In this document: piece after piece, positions 63,271-64,000 of the stretch
How positions within the stretch are numbered: the first letter of the stretch is position 1
Layout: each line of letters starts with the position of its first letter
Source: Bacteroidota bacterium
GTDB lineage: Bacteria > Bacteroidota > Bacteroidia > NS11-12g > UBA955
NCBI GenBank assembly: GCA_005798825.1
Contig: SYIL01000006.1
Coordinates: 1 to 64,000 of the forward strand
Reading direction: 5' to 3'
DNA: 64,000 nucleotides
Translations under genes and position numbers: made by a program
The notes under the pieces: generated by a model
Databases searched by the model: none
Told to the model about the DNA's origin: nothing
Seen by the model: only the letters and a program-made list of their open reading frames with translations

Positions 63271-64000
63271 ATGCTGTTCAAAACTCCCCAACTCATAGCC
63301 GAAATTGGATGCAACCACAAAGGCGATTTCTCCATTGCAAAGGAGTTGATTGTTATGGCCAAGCAAGCCGGGGCACATTTTGCCAAATTCCAAAAACGCA
63401 ACAATATTGAATTGTTAACACCCGAACAATACCATGCACCCCACCCCAATCTGTCAAATGCTTACGGCAATACCTACGGTGAACACCGGGAATTTTTAGA
63501 ATTTACCACAGATCAGCATGCCGAACTAAAAATCTTCGCTGAGTCTCAAGGCATTGGCTATTCAACCTCTGTTTGGGATGTGACATCTGCCAAAGAAATC
63601 ATACAAATTACACCCGAATTTTTAAAAGTACCCTCAGCGTGTAATAACCACATAGAGCTCCTTCGGGTCTTGCGTGACGACTTCATTGGGGATGTTCATA
63701 TTTCAATGGGAATGACAACCCAAGAAGAAGAAAAGGAAATTGTTTCATTTTTTTTAGAAACTGGCCAAGCCCATCGCTTGGTAATTTATTCATGTACATC
63801 AGGCTACCCTGTTCCCTTTGAAGACATTTGCTTATTGGAGATTTTACGAATTAAGGAACGCTTCCAAACCACAGTGAAAGATATTGGATTTTCAGGACAC
63901 CATTTGGGTATTGCTGCAGATATTGCAGCGTATTCTCTGGGTGCTTCATGGATTGAACGACATTTTACAAAAGACAGAACATGGAAAGGTACCGACCACG
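63271..64000 (+). CDS. NeuB-type N-acetylneuraminate (nonulosonate) synthase, cut by window end
   Basis: The first 243 codons are present; the frame is open at the window edge. The N-terminus LIAEIGCNHKGDFSIAKELI matches the NeuB substrate and metal region (EIGxNHxGD). Later segments fit too: KFQKRN, STSVWDVTSAKE, KVPSACNNHIELL, ISMGMTT, CTSGYPVPFED and FSGHHLGIAADIAAYSLGA, ending at the family segment IERHFTKDRTWKGTDH. NeuB enzymes condense phosphoenolpyruvate with an N-acyl sugar to make sialic, legionaminic or pseudaminic-type acids; which one cannot be told. Its presence suggests a surface-glycan locus continuing to the right. Confidence 0.88.
   Translation, partial: MLFKTPQLIAEIGCNHKGDFSIAKELIVMAKQAGAHFAKFQKRNNIELLTPEQYHAPHPNLSNAYGNTYGEHREFLEFTTDQHAELKIFAESQGIGYSTSVWDVTSAKEIIQITPEFLKVPSACNNHIELLRVLRDDFIGDVHISMGMTTQEEEKEIVSFFLETGQAHRLVIYSCTSGYPVPFEDICLLEILRIKERFQTTVKDIGFSGHHLGIAADIAAYSLGASWIERHFTKDRTWKGTDH

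Noticed and set aside
1..64000. CRISPR arrays, transposases, phage genes, rRNA and tRNA
   Set aside because: No direct-repeat/spacer pattern, transposase or phage protein motif, or cloverleaf-like sequence with a T-arm was found in the intergenic regions by reading; tRNAscan and CRISPR software were not available.

Overview
The window is chromosomal DNA from a low-GC member of the Bacteroidota, outside Bacteroidales as far as can be judged; genus and order are not resolved. Four things support this. Promoters carry the Bacteroidota -7 box TAnnTTTG (at least 14 exact matches close upstream of starts, three with a TTG 19-20 nt further up). The primary sigma factor is the short RpoD type of this phylum (50712-51575). 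Three secreted proteins end in type IX secretion sorting domains. The gene order sigma-54 activator, lptE, hypothetical, secG is, from memory, typical of the phylum.

Layout. 1-1700: two small lipoprotein genes and a short signal-peptide ORF, separated by two diverged copies of a ~101-bp element whose hairpin shows compensatory base changes. 1.7-9.6 kb: an AlkB-type dioxygenase, a beta-carbonic anhydrase/SulP pair, an AI-2E family permease, a NatAB-like ABC exporter and a methyltransferase downstream of topoisomerase IV subunit A (to 12.4 kb). 12.6-16 kb: the tightly packed sigma-54 activator-lptE-hypothetical-secG operon. 16-22 kb: an SDR, urocanate hydratase and the fused acyl-CoA mutase IcmF. 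22-31.5 kb: lipoproteins, a giant beta-helix/PKD T9SS protein, a GSCFA protein and a chromate-family transporter. 31.4-37 kb: a compact molybdenum cofactor operon (moaA, moeA, a TauE/SafE permease, moaD, moeB-like, moaE, moaC-mog fusion). 37-44.6 kb: parE, a membrane protein, ahcY, a DedA protein and aroE. 44.7-51.6 kb: a large M1 peptidase, feoAB and rpoD. 51.7-61.8 kb: a second giant T9SS protein (IgGFc-binding and PKD-like), then T9SS protein-vWA protein-mnmA in one direction, and adk with a YjjG-like phosphatase. 61.9-64 kb: a methyltransferase divergent from a NeuB-type synthase cut by the window end, probably the edge of a surface-glycan locus.

Most of the window is ordinary housekeeping and envelope content. 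There is no CRISPR array, prophage, transposase, rRNA or recognisable tRNA. The least explained items are the paired structured element at 528-636 and 1431-1539, the TauE/SafE gene locked inside the molybdenum cofactor operon, and a group of promoters so close to their start codons (6-8 nt from the -7 box) that the mRNAs should be leaderless or nearly so. Several start codons were moved inward from the longest frame because a promoter, a signal peptide or a 4-nt overlap argues for the shorter form; these cases are stated in the entries.
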